A stretch of DNA of 20,538 nt, taken from CADCVW01 sp035644935 (GTDB lineage: Bacteria; Pseudomonadota; Alphaproteobacteria; Sphingomonadales; Sphingomonadaceae). Shown here piece by piece: positions 1 to 6,189 of this stretch (the stretch's first letter is position 1; every line of letters begins with the position of its first letter). The notes under the pieces are model-generated. The model was not told the DNA's origin. It was given only the letters and a program-made list of their open reading frames with translations, and ran no database searches. Position numbers and translations under genes: made by a program. The stretch lies in assembly GCA_035644935.1 (NCBI GenBank), contig DASQNO010000127.1, positions 1-20,538 on the forward strand. Reading direction: 5' to 3'.

Positions 1-54
1 CGCTGCGCGTTGACAAGCGCGTGTTCCCCCCGCAAAGCGCCGCCCCTACCCCGT

Positions 55-141
55 GCCCGGATGGCGGAATTGGTAGACGCACCAGCTTCAGGTGCTGGCG
101 CTCGCAAGGGCGTGGAGGTTCGAGTCCTCTTCCGGGCACCA
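55..141 (+). tRNA. tRNA-Leu (anticodon CAG), CCA encoded
   Basis: The acceptor stem GCCCGGA (55-61) pairs with TCCGGGC (131-137), followed by discriminator A and an encoded CCA at 139-141. The anticodon stem CCAGC/GCTGG encloses loop TTCAGGT, giving anticodon CAG, which reads CUG Leu codons. The extra arm is long (class II) and the T-arm contains GGTTCGAGTCC, both as expected for tRNA-Leu. A TTGACA box at 10-15 could be its -35 element, but no convincing -10 follows. The 3' half of the gene appears to have served as an integration site: recombinase remnants start within about 100 bp, and a degenerate copy of the 3' end lies at 6190-6211. Confidence 0.97.
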
Positions 142-147
142 GCTTCT
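124..147 (+). other. attL-like core: tRNA-Leu 3' end plus flank
   Basis: This 24-nt stretch (GTCCTCTTCCGG, G, CACCA, G, CTTCT) covers the end of the T-arm, the acceptor 3' strand, CCA and six bases beyond. A direct copy lacking only the two single G residues occurs at 6190-6211. The match weakens but continues upstream into the T-loop (about 9 of 13 positions). Phage and island integrases commonly recombine within tRNA 3' ends and recreate the intact tRNA on one side, which is the geometry seen here. Confidence 0.6.
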
Positions 148-235
148 CCCAAGGCACTATAAACGCTGGGGGATCGTCGGGAAGACGGTCCACAGAGCGT
201 GGTTGCTACAGTTCGCTGCTACGGTTTAGTGCCCA

Positions 236-403
236 ATCGTCACCACGTCCTTTCACTCGTTCCGCTACAACCTCAGAGATGAGTTACGGGCGGCGCGCGT
301 CGATCACGACATCGCTATGTTGCTCGGCGGTTGGAGGACCGGTTCTGCACGACCAGCCGTGTCGGAGAACTATGGTAGCGACTATAGCGTCGAAGCACTT
401 CAG
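236..403 (+). pseudogene. Tyrosine recombinase remnant A (C-terminal catalytic end only)
   Basis: Read in the frame of position 251, the sequence gives FHSFRYNLRDELRAARVDHD, then LLGGW, then ENYGSDYSVEAL. This is the characteristic C-terminal end of a phage-type tyrosine recombinase: the H-x-x-R box, a GGW box in place of the second His region, and the nucleophilic Tyr in a NYGS context. No N-terminal or core-binding part precedes it. Its tail overlaps the start of the second remnant in another frame, so one element seems to have landed on or recombined into another. Assignment to the superfamily is by motif recognition. Confidence 0.6.
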
Positions 404-1055
404 ATACCGATCGCTTGGTGTCGTGACGTTAGGTGCGGTTCGCAAGGCTCGCGACGAAGCACGGGTCAAGGCTGGAGCAGGAGATGGTCCGGCCGCCGCG
501 AAGCGTCGCGAACGAGTGGCGGCAAAGCTGGCAGCCGGAACGACGCTCGGTGCTGTCGCACTGGAGTATATCGGCAAGGCCGGACGTGAGAAGCGCGCAC
601 CCGCGACGATCACGAGGCTACATTGGGCGAGGGAGTGACTTCAACCCGCGATCGGACACCGGCCGGTCGATCAGGTCGAGCCGCACGAAGTGCTCACTGT
701 CATCAGGCGGCAGGAAGCCAAAGGCAACCTAGAGACGGCGCGCCGGACACGAGCCTTCGCCAGCCGCGTGTTCCGCTATGCTGTCGTGACCGCCCGCGCC
801 AAGACCGATCCAGCCGGACTGTTGCTAGGCGATCGCGTCACCGCAAACGAATAATCTGTCAGCGCTCGCCGACCCTGCGAGGATCGGCGAGCTGTTGCGG
901 GCAATCGACATCTACAGCGGAATGCCAGTCACGCGGCTGGCGCTGTCGCGGTCACCGCATGTGTTCGTCCATCCGGGCGAACTTCGCCAAGCCGAGTGGG
1001 GCGAGTTTAACTACGACGCGGCCGTCTGGCGCATTCCCTGCGAAGCGGCTGGAGC
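399..1055 (+). pseudogene. P4-type (DUF4102) integrase remnant B, several disruptions
   Basis: This is recognisable as a P4-like integrase: an arm-binding N-terminal segment (YRSLGVVTLGAVRKARDEAR), a core-binding domain (LQPAIGHRPVDQVEPHEVL, then LETARRTRAFASRVFRYAVV), and the start of the catalytic domain (VFVHPGELRQAEWGEF and DAAVWRIP). The reading frame is broken by an in-frame TGA at 636-638, an in-frame TAA at 852-854, and a frameshift near 851-856 after which the sequence continues in the +1 frame from CTG 856. The usual catalytic Arg of the RPGE motif is His here. The rest of the catalytic domain is missing and runs into unrelated recombinase sequence at about 1060. Such integrases typically insert at tRNA genes, which fits its position. 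Confidence 0.75.
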
Positions 1056-1065
1056 ACAATGCAGC

Positions 1066-1382
1066 CGATTAATGCTATATTTCGGCGGGCCTTTGAAGCG
1101 GCTGGCATGCCTTAATCCAACCCGCTCAGCTTCCGGGACTTGCTTGTAAGGTACGCGTTGAAACTCGATTTGGAACCGGAAGCTCTAGAAGCTTGGTCCC
1201 AAAACATCGGGCATAGCGACGTTATGAAGACCCTGACGAGCTACGGCGTCGCTCCCGCACATAGACAGGGTGAACTCATACGTGCGTCGGGCCGTCCGAA
1301 CGAGAACGCGCTCGATGATCCGCACATCCGCGCTCTGATTGTCGCCATCCAGGCGAAGGGTACCAGTAGCATGTCGAGCTAA
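1066..1382 (+). pseudogene. Tyrosine recombinase remnant C (C-terminal catalytic end, one nonsense codon)
   Basis: In the frame of position 1068 the translation reads INAIFRRAFEAAGMP, a TAA stop at 1113-1115, then SNPLSFRDLLVRYALKLDL, AWSQNIGHSDVMKTLTSYG and HRQGELIR. This is the C-terminal half of a recombinase subfamily different from remnants A and B. The single in-frame TAA replaces the aromatic residue expected after GMP. The His of the H-x-x-R box is Leu (LSFR), while the GH box and the nucleophilic Tyr (TSYG) remain. A TTG at 1140 lets the last 80 codons look open, but the fragment lacks most of the protein and is unlikely to be functional. Confidence 0.7.
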
Positions 1383-1462
1383 GTGAAACTGCAGATCTCG
1401 CCTGTTTAAGGCGTATCTCGAACGAATGCGCTGCCGATCGAAGCTTCTTTGCTTGATTGTCG

Positions 1463-1473
1463 AAAGGAGGTGA
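1463..1473 (+). promoter_or_regulatory. Orphan Shine-Dalgarno-like sequence
   Basis: AAAGGAGGTGA matches the complement of the 16S rRNA 3' end at all positions, making it the strongest ribosome-binding-type sequence in the window. No ATG, GTG or TTG lies at a usable distance downstream: the following bases are GGGAAATATCGCC, and the nearest frames close quickly. It could be the relic of a deleted gene's start region or chance. The 110 bases between remnant C and the ketoisomerase pseudogene hold nothing else that I recognise. Confidence 0.35.
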
Positions 1474-1490
1474 GGGAAATATCGCCATCG

Positions 1491-2041
1491 TTAGATAGAG
1501 GAGCCTAAGTTGTCGCATAACCACGGCGGAGTCACCACTTTTTGTTCATGAAGATGATAGTCATGGGAGCCCGAAACAGCGGGGAGAATAAGTTTGCGGT
1601 TTCCCGGTCGCCTCAGCCAGGCGCTAGACTGAAAAGTCTCGTAATTGCGAGTATAATCCGCATCATCATACTCCCCGCTTGCGAAGACCCCGAGAATGCA
1701 GTCTAGCGAAAGTCGTGCATCTCATGCCCAACCACCGGATCAATGAACAAGAGCTTGGTGGGACCTTTAAGCATGACGGACACACGCTCAGCACCGTTAT
1801 CTAGAACGAATCGACATTGCCCGGAAACGGGGACTATTGCCTGTTGGAGCAATCGGTGAGCGCGAAACCAACGAGAGACGCCAAGTATCGTGCCGTAGAC
1901 AAAATAGAAGCGCTTTATTGAAAAGCCAACATCAGGTTTTTCGACGGAGATCGAGCTATCATGTTCGTCATTAAGACGTTCTAGGCTTACCTCCCGTATC
2001 ATTGGCGTAGGGCAGTCGACAGTCTTTGGGTCAGCGGTCAT
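1491..2041 (-). pseudogene. FdtA/WxcM-like dTDP-sugar 3,4-ketoisomerase, frameshifted
   Basis: From ATG 2041 the minus strand encodes 112 residues containing FSIKRFYFVYGTILGVSRWF, AHRLLQQ, VSGQCRFVLDNGAE and a VGHEMHDF end. This is the conserved layout of the small cupin sugar-nucleotide ketoisomerases (FdtA, QdtA, WxcM C-terminal domain) that act on dTDP-4-keto-6-deoxyhexoses for surface polysaccharides. The frame closes at TAG 1703-1705. Restoring one T in the T run at 1709-1711 continues the family C-terminus: DFSLDCILGVFASGEYDDAD, then YTRNYETF to about 1632, with the restored frame open to 1491. The first His of the usual H-A-H pair is Arg (FRAHR). Family members are about 140 residues, so the restored C-terminus is somewhat long. 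The gene is isolated from any polysaccharide cluster and is probably a relic of island cargo. Confidence 0.7.
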
Positions 2042-2059
2042 TCCCCACAGCTATCAGAC

Positions 2060-2410
2060 TTGTCATATCGTTCAACGCATAAAGATAGTCTCACGGCGAA
2101 GTACCGTGCCATTCTGGCGTACTTGCAAGCGTTGCGGGTCAACAGGGTTGCGCCGCATACGATCAAGAAAGCGCCTCCGAAAAAAGCTGACACGTCGCTT
2201 CGGATTTTACAGGAGCTGCTAACGGTGCAATTTGGCCCAGACGCGATTCGCCCCCTAATCGCCGCCGCCATACATCAGAAGAATACGAGCCATCTGCCCG
2301 CGACGTACGAAGGCGACAATCTCGTCCGCTCGGATAGATTTACCGGTAGTGCGTCGCAGGCTAGCCGGATCAGGATGCTGGCGAAGCCCATAATTCAAAA
2401 GGTTTTTTGA
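2060..2410 (+). CDS. Hypothetical protein, doubtful
   Basis: This is an open frame of 116 codons from a TTG, divergent from the ketoisomerase relic with 18 bases between the starts. The product would be basic, with a helical-looking stretch (AKYRAILAYLQALRVNRVAP) followed by a Lys-rich segment. I recognise no family, signal peptide or membrane segment, and no Shine-Dalgarno sequence precedes the TTG. It may be a fragment of island cargo or a chance open frame. It is the only plausible coding content on this strand between 1383 and 2721. Confidence 0.25.
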   Translation: MSYRSTHKDSLTAKYRAILAYLQALRVNRVAPHTIKKAPPKKADTSLRILQELLTVQFGPDAIRPLIAAAIHQKNTSHLPATYEGDNLVRSDRFTGSASQASRIRMLAKPIIQKVF

Positions 2411-2721
2411 CCTTCGAATTACAAGAATCAAGGCACAGGATAACCAAAACTGCGCCGCTCTTCGCCGCCCGGAGGGGTAACATAGGGTACTTTTAAACGC
2501 CAACGATAACGTAAGTCCTGATACAGTAGCCTGATTGATTGAGGGTGCAGTACGGCACATTTGCATTTACCCGTCCGGTGCGCATATGTAGCGTATGGGC
2601 AGCTTACTCAGGGGTAGCGATCTTTTGGAACAGCCTGGGGGGGGGGCGCTTTAGCATCGACTGGCGTTCGCAGCCGCGACGCTAGCACGTCACCTGCTTC
2701 GCCCAAGGAAGTTCGCAAGGC
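2411..2721. other. Gene-free stretch with a G10 tract
   Basis: I find no gene in this stretch. Frames on either strand are short or have poor composition. It is less GC-rich than the housekeeping region. The only obvious feature is an uninterrupted run of ten G at 2637-2646, about 75 bp before the first possible start of the LuxR-type gene. Confidence 0.5.
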
Positions 2722-3345
2722 GTGTTGATCGGCAACTTCAACCGGCCAGCGGATGGGTGCGCTGTCCCGGTTTCGTCTAACACGCGTAGATCACAGCTTG
2801 GCGAGATGTCGTTTTCCGACTCGAGGGTCGGCAAGCTGATCGTCAATGCAGAGCGCTTAGTGCTCTGGGCTTCACCCGCGGTCTCTAGCTTCTTGGGCCA
2901 CGGATGGCCTCTGGCGCTTGCAGACGGGCGGCTCGCAGCGAACGAACCTTCCGATCAATTGCGATTAGAGCAGTTCATCGATGCGGCTAAAGCCGACGAT
3001 CAGCGGCGAGACATGCTTCTCGCGGGAGGGGACAGCAGTTCGGGGACGGTCGCTTTAAAGGCAAGAGGTTGTCCAGGCGGCGAGGGGCGCATCGCCGTGG
3101 AGTTGCGGCATTTGGATCTTGTGTTCGATTTCGATCTGCCGGACTTTCGAAGTCTCTACGGGTTTACCCCAGCGGAGCATCAGACGGTCTGCCTCATTCT
3201 GAGTGGGCTGTCGGTAAGCGAGGTAGCGCTGCAGCTATGCAGGTCTGTGATGACTGTACGTACGTCTGTGCGCGATGCTTATTCGAAGCTGAACATTACC
3301 TCGAAGGAACAGCTCTTTGCGATCACATTGAAGCTCGGGTCATAA
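2722..3345 (+). CDS. LuxR-family transcriptional regulator
   Basis: The protein has 207 residues from GTG 2722. A start at ATG 2806 (179 residues) is equally possible; neither has a strong ribosome-binding site. The C-terminal 60 or so residues form a LuxR-type helix-turn-helix: YGFTPAEHQTVCLILSGLSV, SEVALQLCRSVMTVRTSVRD and AYSKLNITSKEQLFAIT, matching the usual TPAE...GLS..EIA..L..S..TVR.H...KL pattern. The N-terminal part (VNAERLVLWASPAVSSF, then ADGRLAANEPSDQLRLEQFI) resembles the degenerate PAS-like sensor common in alphaproteobacterial LuxR proteins. No receiver-domain Asp pattern or autoinducer-domain signature is evident. It is the only regulator in the island and sits upstream of csgF in the same direction, so control of the curli genes is an attractive inference, as CsgD (also LuxR-type) does in enterobacteria. 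Confidence 0.8.
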   Translation: MLIGNFNRPADGCAVPVSSNTRRSQLGEMSFSDSRVGKLIVNAERLVLWASPAVSSFLGHGWPLALADGRLAANEPSDQLRLEQFIDAAKADDQRRDMLLAGGDSSSGTVALKARGCPGGEGRIAVELRHLDLVFDFDLPDFRSLYGFTPAEHQTVCLILSGLSVSEVALQLCRSVMTVRTSVRDAYSKLNITSKEQLFAITLKLGS

Positions 3346-3348
3346 GGT

Positions 3349-3386
3349 GCGCACCACACCAGGCCGTAGCCGTCCTCGTGGTGCGC
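3349..3386 (+). terminator. Inverted repeat after the LuxR gene, possible terminator
   Basis: GCGCACCAC (3349-3357) is perfectly complementary to GTGGTGCGC (3378-3386), with a 20-base spacer, starting four bases after the TAA of the LuxR-type gene. No T tract follows, so intrinsic termination is uncertain. It could protect the 3' end or be a regulatory site. Confidence 0.45.
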
Positions 3387-3662
3387 TGAATGCCTTCGGC
3401 GGCCTGCTTGGCTTTGATCAAGAGGCCGAGAGCGGCTTTCGTTCCAAGGCACGACCTACCTATCCGCGTACGGAAATCTGACGCCTGAAAAATTGGATGA
3501 CAAAGCGTCCTGATTGAAGCGGGTGCAAGTTTCTGTCTCAAAACTAGCAAGTCACCCTAAAACTAGGGTTCCTCCGACTCGGCGCCGAGCTTAACCTTCC
3601 GTTAACCAGCCAAGAACGCGAACGACAAACGCGGTCATAGCGCCGAGGGAGGTCGATTGCAG
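3387..3662. promoter_or_regulatory. Region upstream of csgF with two palindromes
   Basis: No gene is visible here. Two short palindromes lie in the probable csgF promoter region: ACCCTA-AAAC-TAGGGT at 3554-3569 and the perfect 12-mer CTCGGCGCCGAG at 3578-3589. Either could be an operator. The end of the region carries GAGGGAGG at 3645-3652, a strong ribosome-binding site placed 10 bases before ATG 3663. I could not assign confident -35/-10 boxes. Confidence 0.4.
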
Positions 3663-4163
3663 ATGCGTTCTCAAGCTTGCAGATGGGAGTTCGTAAGTCT
3701 CCAACAGATGCAGGGCGCAGGTAGATTAAGCCGTTCGGTAGGTCGCATCGGTGCTCTGTTAACTCTTGTCGTGACGGCTTCCTTGTATGCCGTGCCTGCG
3801 CAAGCGCAAGATCTTACCTACGAGCCGATCAACCCGTCTTTCGGGGGCAACCCGTTCAATTCCTCGCATTTGCTGGGGATCGCCAACGCTCAGAATGACT
3901 ATCGTGATCCCCGCTCGGCGAGCAACTCTTCGCAAGCCGACGTTTTTGCCCGCCAGCTTCAGTCCCGCTTGCTGTCCGCATTGTCCTCACAGATCGTGTC
4001 CGCGATCTTTGGCGACAATCCGCAGGAAAGCGGCACGATCAGGTTCGGCGGCCAGACGATCGTGTTCGTCCGCGGCCTCGACGCGGTAACCCTGACCATC
4101 ACCAATGACGAGACCGGCGAAGTCACCGAGATCGTCATCCCGACCTTCATCAAAGTGAACTGA
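3663..4163 (+). CDS. csgF: CsgF, curli assembly/secretion factor
   Basis: This 166-residue protein starts at ATG 3663, chosen because GAGGGAGG lies 10 bases upstream; an in-frame TTG at 3657 sits too close to that site. A long N-terminal extension leads into a hydrophobic signal segment ending VPAQAQ, with cleavage probably before DLTYEP. The mature start DLTYEPINPSFGGNPFNSSH and LLGIANAQNDY is the diagnostic CsgF motif (FGGNP plus the QN tail), the segment known to bind inside the CsgG pore. A small beta-rich domain follows (TIRFGGQTIVFVRGLDAVTL, then EIVIPTFIKVN). CsgF caps the CsgG channel and couples secretion to nucleation of curli amyloid at the outer membrane. The stop codon is one base from the GTG start of csgG, so the two are translationally linked. 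The gene is intact even though its partner csgG is broken. Confidence 0.92.
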   Translation: MRSQACRWEFVSLQQMQGAGRLSRSVGRIGALLTLVVTASLYAVPAQAQDLTYEPINPSFGGNPFNSSHLLGIANAQNDYRDPRSASNSSQADVFARQLQSRLLSALSSQIVSAIFGDNPQESGTIRFGGQTIVFVRGLDAVTLTITNDETGEVTEIVIPTFIKVN

Positions 4164-4164
4164 C

Positions 4165-5141
4165 GTGCGGGCGGTTCTGACCTTGTTGGCGTCGCTCTCC
4201 CTGAGCGGCTGCGCCGTTTTCCCCGAAGCCCCAGTGCTGCCCGAAACCTCCCGGCTGGCCGTGTACCCCGCCAAGACGCAGACGCAGCGACTGCTCGCCG
4301 ACATTCCTCCGCCCGCGCGCCCAGTGGCCATTGCCGTGTGCGGCTTCACCGACCAGACGGGTCAGTTCAAGCCCAACGAGCAAGGGCAAACGCTTTCGCG
4401 AGCAGTCACGCAGGGCGGCGCGTCCATCTTGGTCAAGGCTCTGCAGGACGCGGGCAATCGCAAGTGGTTTAAGATCGTTGAGCGCGAGCAGCTCCGCAAT
4501 CTTCTGAACGAGCGGCAGATCATCCGCGAAATGCGCGAGCGCTATCTGGGGGAGACGGGGGTCAACCCGCGCGCTCTCCCCGCAATGCTGTTCGCGGGCG
4601 TGCTGCTGGAAGGCGGCATTGTCGGGTACGACAGCAACACGATGACGGGCGGCGCCGGCGCGGGGTTCCTGGGCATCGGCGCGCGGCAGGAATATCGGCA
4701 GGATACGTTACCGTGTACCTTCGCGCGATCTCCGTGCGCACGGGCGAAGTGCTGACCTCGGTCACTGCGTCCAAGACGATCGCGTCGCACGCGCTGGGCG
4801 CCAGCGCCTTTCGCTACGTCGCGTTCAAGGAGCTGCTGGAGGCGGAGGCCGGGTTCACGACCAATGAGCCCGGCCATCTGGCGCTGCAGCAGGCGATCGA
4901 GAAGGCGGTGCACGCCATCGTCCTTGAAGGCGTCGACCTGAAGCTTTGGGACTTCGCCGACGCGAAGGCGGGCTGGCCCTATCTGTGGCGCTATCGTCAG
5001 GAGCGCGACGGTGTATTCACCGCGCAGCAGATCCAGGACGCCCTGGCCAAGTCGCAGAAGGCCGTGCCGGCGACCGCCAAGCGGCGCGATCTTCCGCAGC
5101 CCGCACTGGCCGGCGGCAACAGGAATTCGGGCATGAAATAG
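4165..5141 (+). pseudogene. csgG: CsgG, curli secretion channel lipoprotein, frameshifted
   Basis: It starts at GTG 4165, one base after csgF. The leader MRAVLTLLASLSLSGC ends in a lipobox with Cys16 as the lipidation site. Conserved CsgG features follow: VCGFTDQTGQFKPNEQGQTL, then FKIVEREQLRNLLNERQIIR, and GVLLEGGIVGYDSNTMTGGA leading into GIGARQEYRQD. At 4704-4705 the frame breaks: GGATACGTTACC reads correctly only if one T is restored (GAT TAC GTT ACC). The family sequence then continues in the next frame as VTVYLRAISVRTGEVL, VTASKTIASHALG and a tail ending NSGMK at 5141. Restored length is 325 residues against 277 in E. coli, the extra lying at the C-terminus. Unrepaired, translation ends at 4755 with 196 residues, which cannot form the transmembrane barrel. 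This may be genuine decay or a one-base sequence error. Confidence 0.88.
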
Positions 5142-5236
5142 CGCCCCACGAGCTTGCGGATCCGACCCTTCAAGCAAGGAATGGGTTCGAAGAGAGACGG
5201 CGAGCGGCCTGGCGTTCGTCGATCAAGAACCACCAG

Positions 5237-5355
5237 GGGGTGACAACGAAGTTGTAGCTTCGAGGCCACTCAAAATGAATGCGCGCACCGGAGTTGTAGC
5301 TCCGATGCGCGCGACAGGTAGGCGTAGAAACCTAAGCATGTCACCCCGCGAGGGG
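5237..5355 (+). ncRNA. Structured leader RNA candidate with twin TTGTAG hairpins
   Basis: A 9-bp closing stem is possible between GGGGTGACA (5237-5245) and TGTCACCCC (5339-5347). Inside it lie two hairpins with the same loop: CGAAG-TTGTAG-CTTCG (5247-5262) and CGGAG-TTGTAG-CTCCG (5289-5304), the second extended by GCGCGCA/TGCGCGC (5281-5287/5306-5312). A weaker arm TAGG/CCTA (5319-5322/5331-5334) follows. The two copies of the 17-nt unit differ only at paired positions 3 and 14 (A-T versus G-C), a compensatory change. The CCCC at 5344-5347 can alternatively pair with GGGG 5352-5355 across a GCGA tetraloop, so closing stem and downstream hairpin exclude each other. The element sits 39 bases before ATG 5394. 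I match it to no known RNA family. Confidence 0.5.
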
Positions 5356-5393
5356 CGGCATGGTTATCAACCCTTTGTGAAGGTATGACAATC

Positions 5394-5694
5394 ATGAAAC
5401 TCTCAATTCTCGCTTCGGTTTCCGCGCTGGCGCTTTTTGCCGCCAGCCCGGCTCTCTCAACGACTTCAGGAAGGCCGCTCTACGACGAAGACTGTCGTTC
5501 GGCGTCTGGCTGAAGAGGGTGAGGCGAACACGGCGGAAAGCCAGGCCGTGGCTTCGGTGGCCCTCGGCAATGATCCCCGCGGTCCTGCCGCCGGGCGGCG
5601 GGTCGAGGAAGGCACGGCTGTCTCGGCCGAAACCAAGGCAGTCATCGAGGCGCTGGTCGGCAGCCTTGTCGGCAACCCGCCGCCCCCCCAATGA
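5394..5694 (+). pseudogene. Small secreted protein of the curli block, frameshifted
   Basis: ATG 5394 follows GAAGG at 5379-5383 and begins a clear signal peptide: MKLSILASVSALALFAASPA, then LS. The frame closes at 5514-5516. From about 5455 the next frame stays open to TGA 5692-5694 and reads SQRLQEGRSTTKTVVRRLAE, EGEANTAESQAVASVALGND and a tail ETKAVIEALVGSLVGNPPPP. Leader and body in different frames suggest a one-base insertion or two-base loss near 5455. I do not recognise the family. It lies between csgG and csgH, so a small periplasmic or extracellular accessory role is inferred. It lacks the Gln/Asn-rich repeats of a CsgA or CsgB subunit. Confidence 0.55.
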
Positions 5695-5717
5695 TAGCGT
5701 CGTAGGAGCTTCAGTCC

Positions 5718-6071
5718 GTGACCGAATTTCTAGTCCTGTCTTCGCTATTCGTGGCCACTGCGATGGCCCCGGCTGAAAACGACGCGCCGCCTCCAGTTCA
5801 GCTAGTTGCCCAACCGACTGAAGACGGTGTGCGGATCAGAGTCGTCGGCTCCTCTCTCGAAACTGTTTGCGCGAAGTATACGCTGGAGGTGAGCAGTCAG
5901 GGAACGAACAGCAATCGGTCGACGCAGCGCGGGTCGGTCAAGCTGATTCCGGGCGTAGAAGTCACGATGGTGACCTTTACGCTGCGATCCAAAGGGCAGG
6001 GTTGGACGGCCCGGCTGACCGTGCAGCCGGAGAACGCGCCCGCGTACGAGGTATTGAAAACATCTGCGTGA
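5718..6071 (+). CDS. csgH: CsgH-like periplasmic curli chaperone
   Basis: The 117-residue product starts at GTG 5718, with GGAG about 10 bases upstream. The N-terminus MTEFLVLSSLFVATAMAPAE is a signal peptide. The mature part has the single beta-sandwich pattern of CsgH: VRIRVVGSSLETVCAKYTLE, then VSSQGTNSNRSTQRGSVKLI and WTARLTVQPENAPAYEVL, with the typical S-x-G...S/T-Q-x-G segment. CsgH is the alphaproteobacterial periplasmic protein that prevents premature amyloid formation of the curli subunit. It is the last gene of the block, 23 bases after the broken small gene, and is intact. No subunit gene is visible for it to chaperone, so the target must be encoded elsewhere or lost. Assignment is by pattern recognition of the family. 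Confidence 0.75.
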   Translation: MTEFLVLSSLFVATAMAPAENDAPPPVQLVAQPTEDGVRIRVVGSSLETVCAKYTLEVSSQGTNSNRSTQRGSVKLIPGVEVTMVTFTLRSKGQGWTARLTVQPENAPAYEVLKTSA

Positions 6072-6158
6072 GGCGCGCCGATAAGCTTCAATCAGAAGCT
6101 GGCAACAACACCGAAGAAACTTGGGGGCCTTTCTTTCGAGGTGCCAAGAAATACAACA

Positions 6159-6178
6159 GCTAAGACAGCGTCTTAAGC
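6159..6178. repeat. Palindrome next to the attR-like site
   Basis: GC-TAAGAC-AGC-GTCTTA-A-GC forms an inverted repeat with a 6-bp perfect core (6161-6166/6170-6175) and two further pairs after a bulged A. It lies 11 bases before the degenerate tRNA copy. It could be a recombination accessory site or a weak terminator for the curli block; no T tract follows. Confidence 0.4.
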
Positions 6179-6189
6179 GAAAGCTTTGT

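Noticed and set aside
264..271. GCTACAAC, the reverse complement of the twin-hairpin loop sequence GTTGTAGC
   Set aside because: It lies inside recombinase remnant A, has no flanking stem, and an 8-mer is expected by chance at this length.
2255..2566. 103-codon minus-strand frame in the gap before the LuxR gene
   Set aside because: No ribosome-binding site, no recognised motif, and it overlaps another doubtful frame; not enough support.
3390..5400. Search for a curli subunit gene (csgA/csgB)
   Set aside because: No repeated Ser-x5-Gln-x4-Asn-x5-Gln-type units are visible in any frame in or near the curli block.
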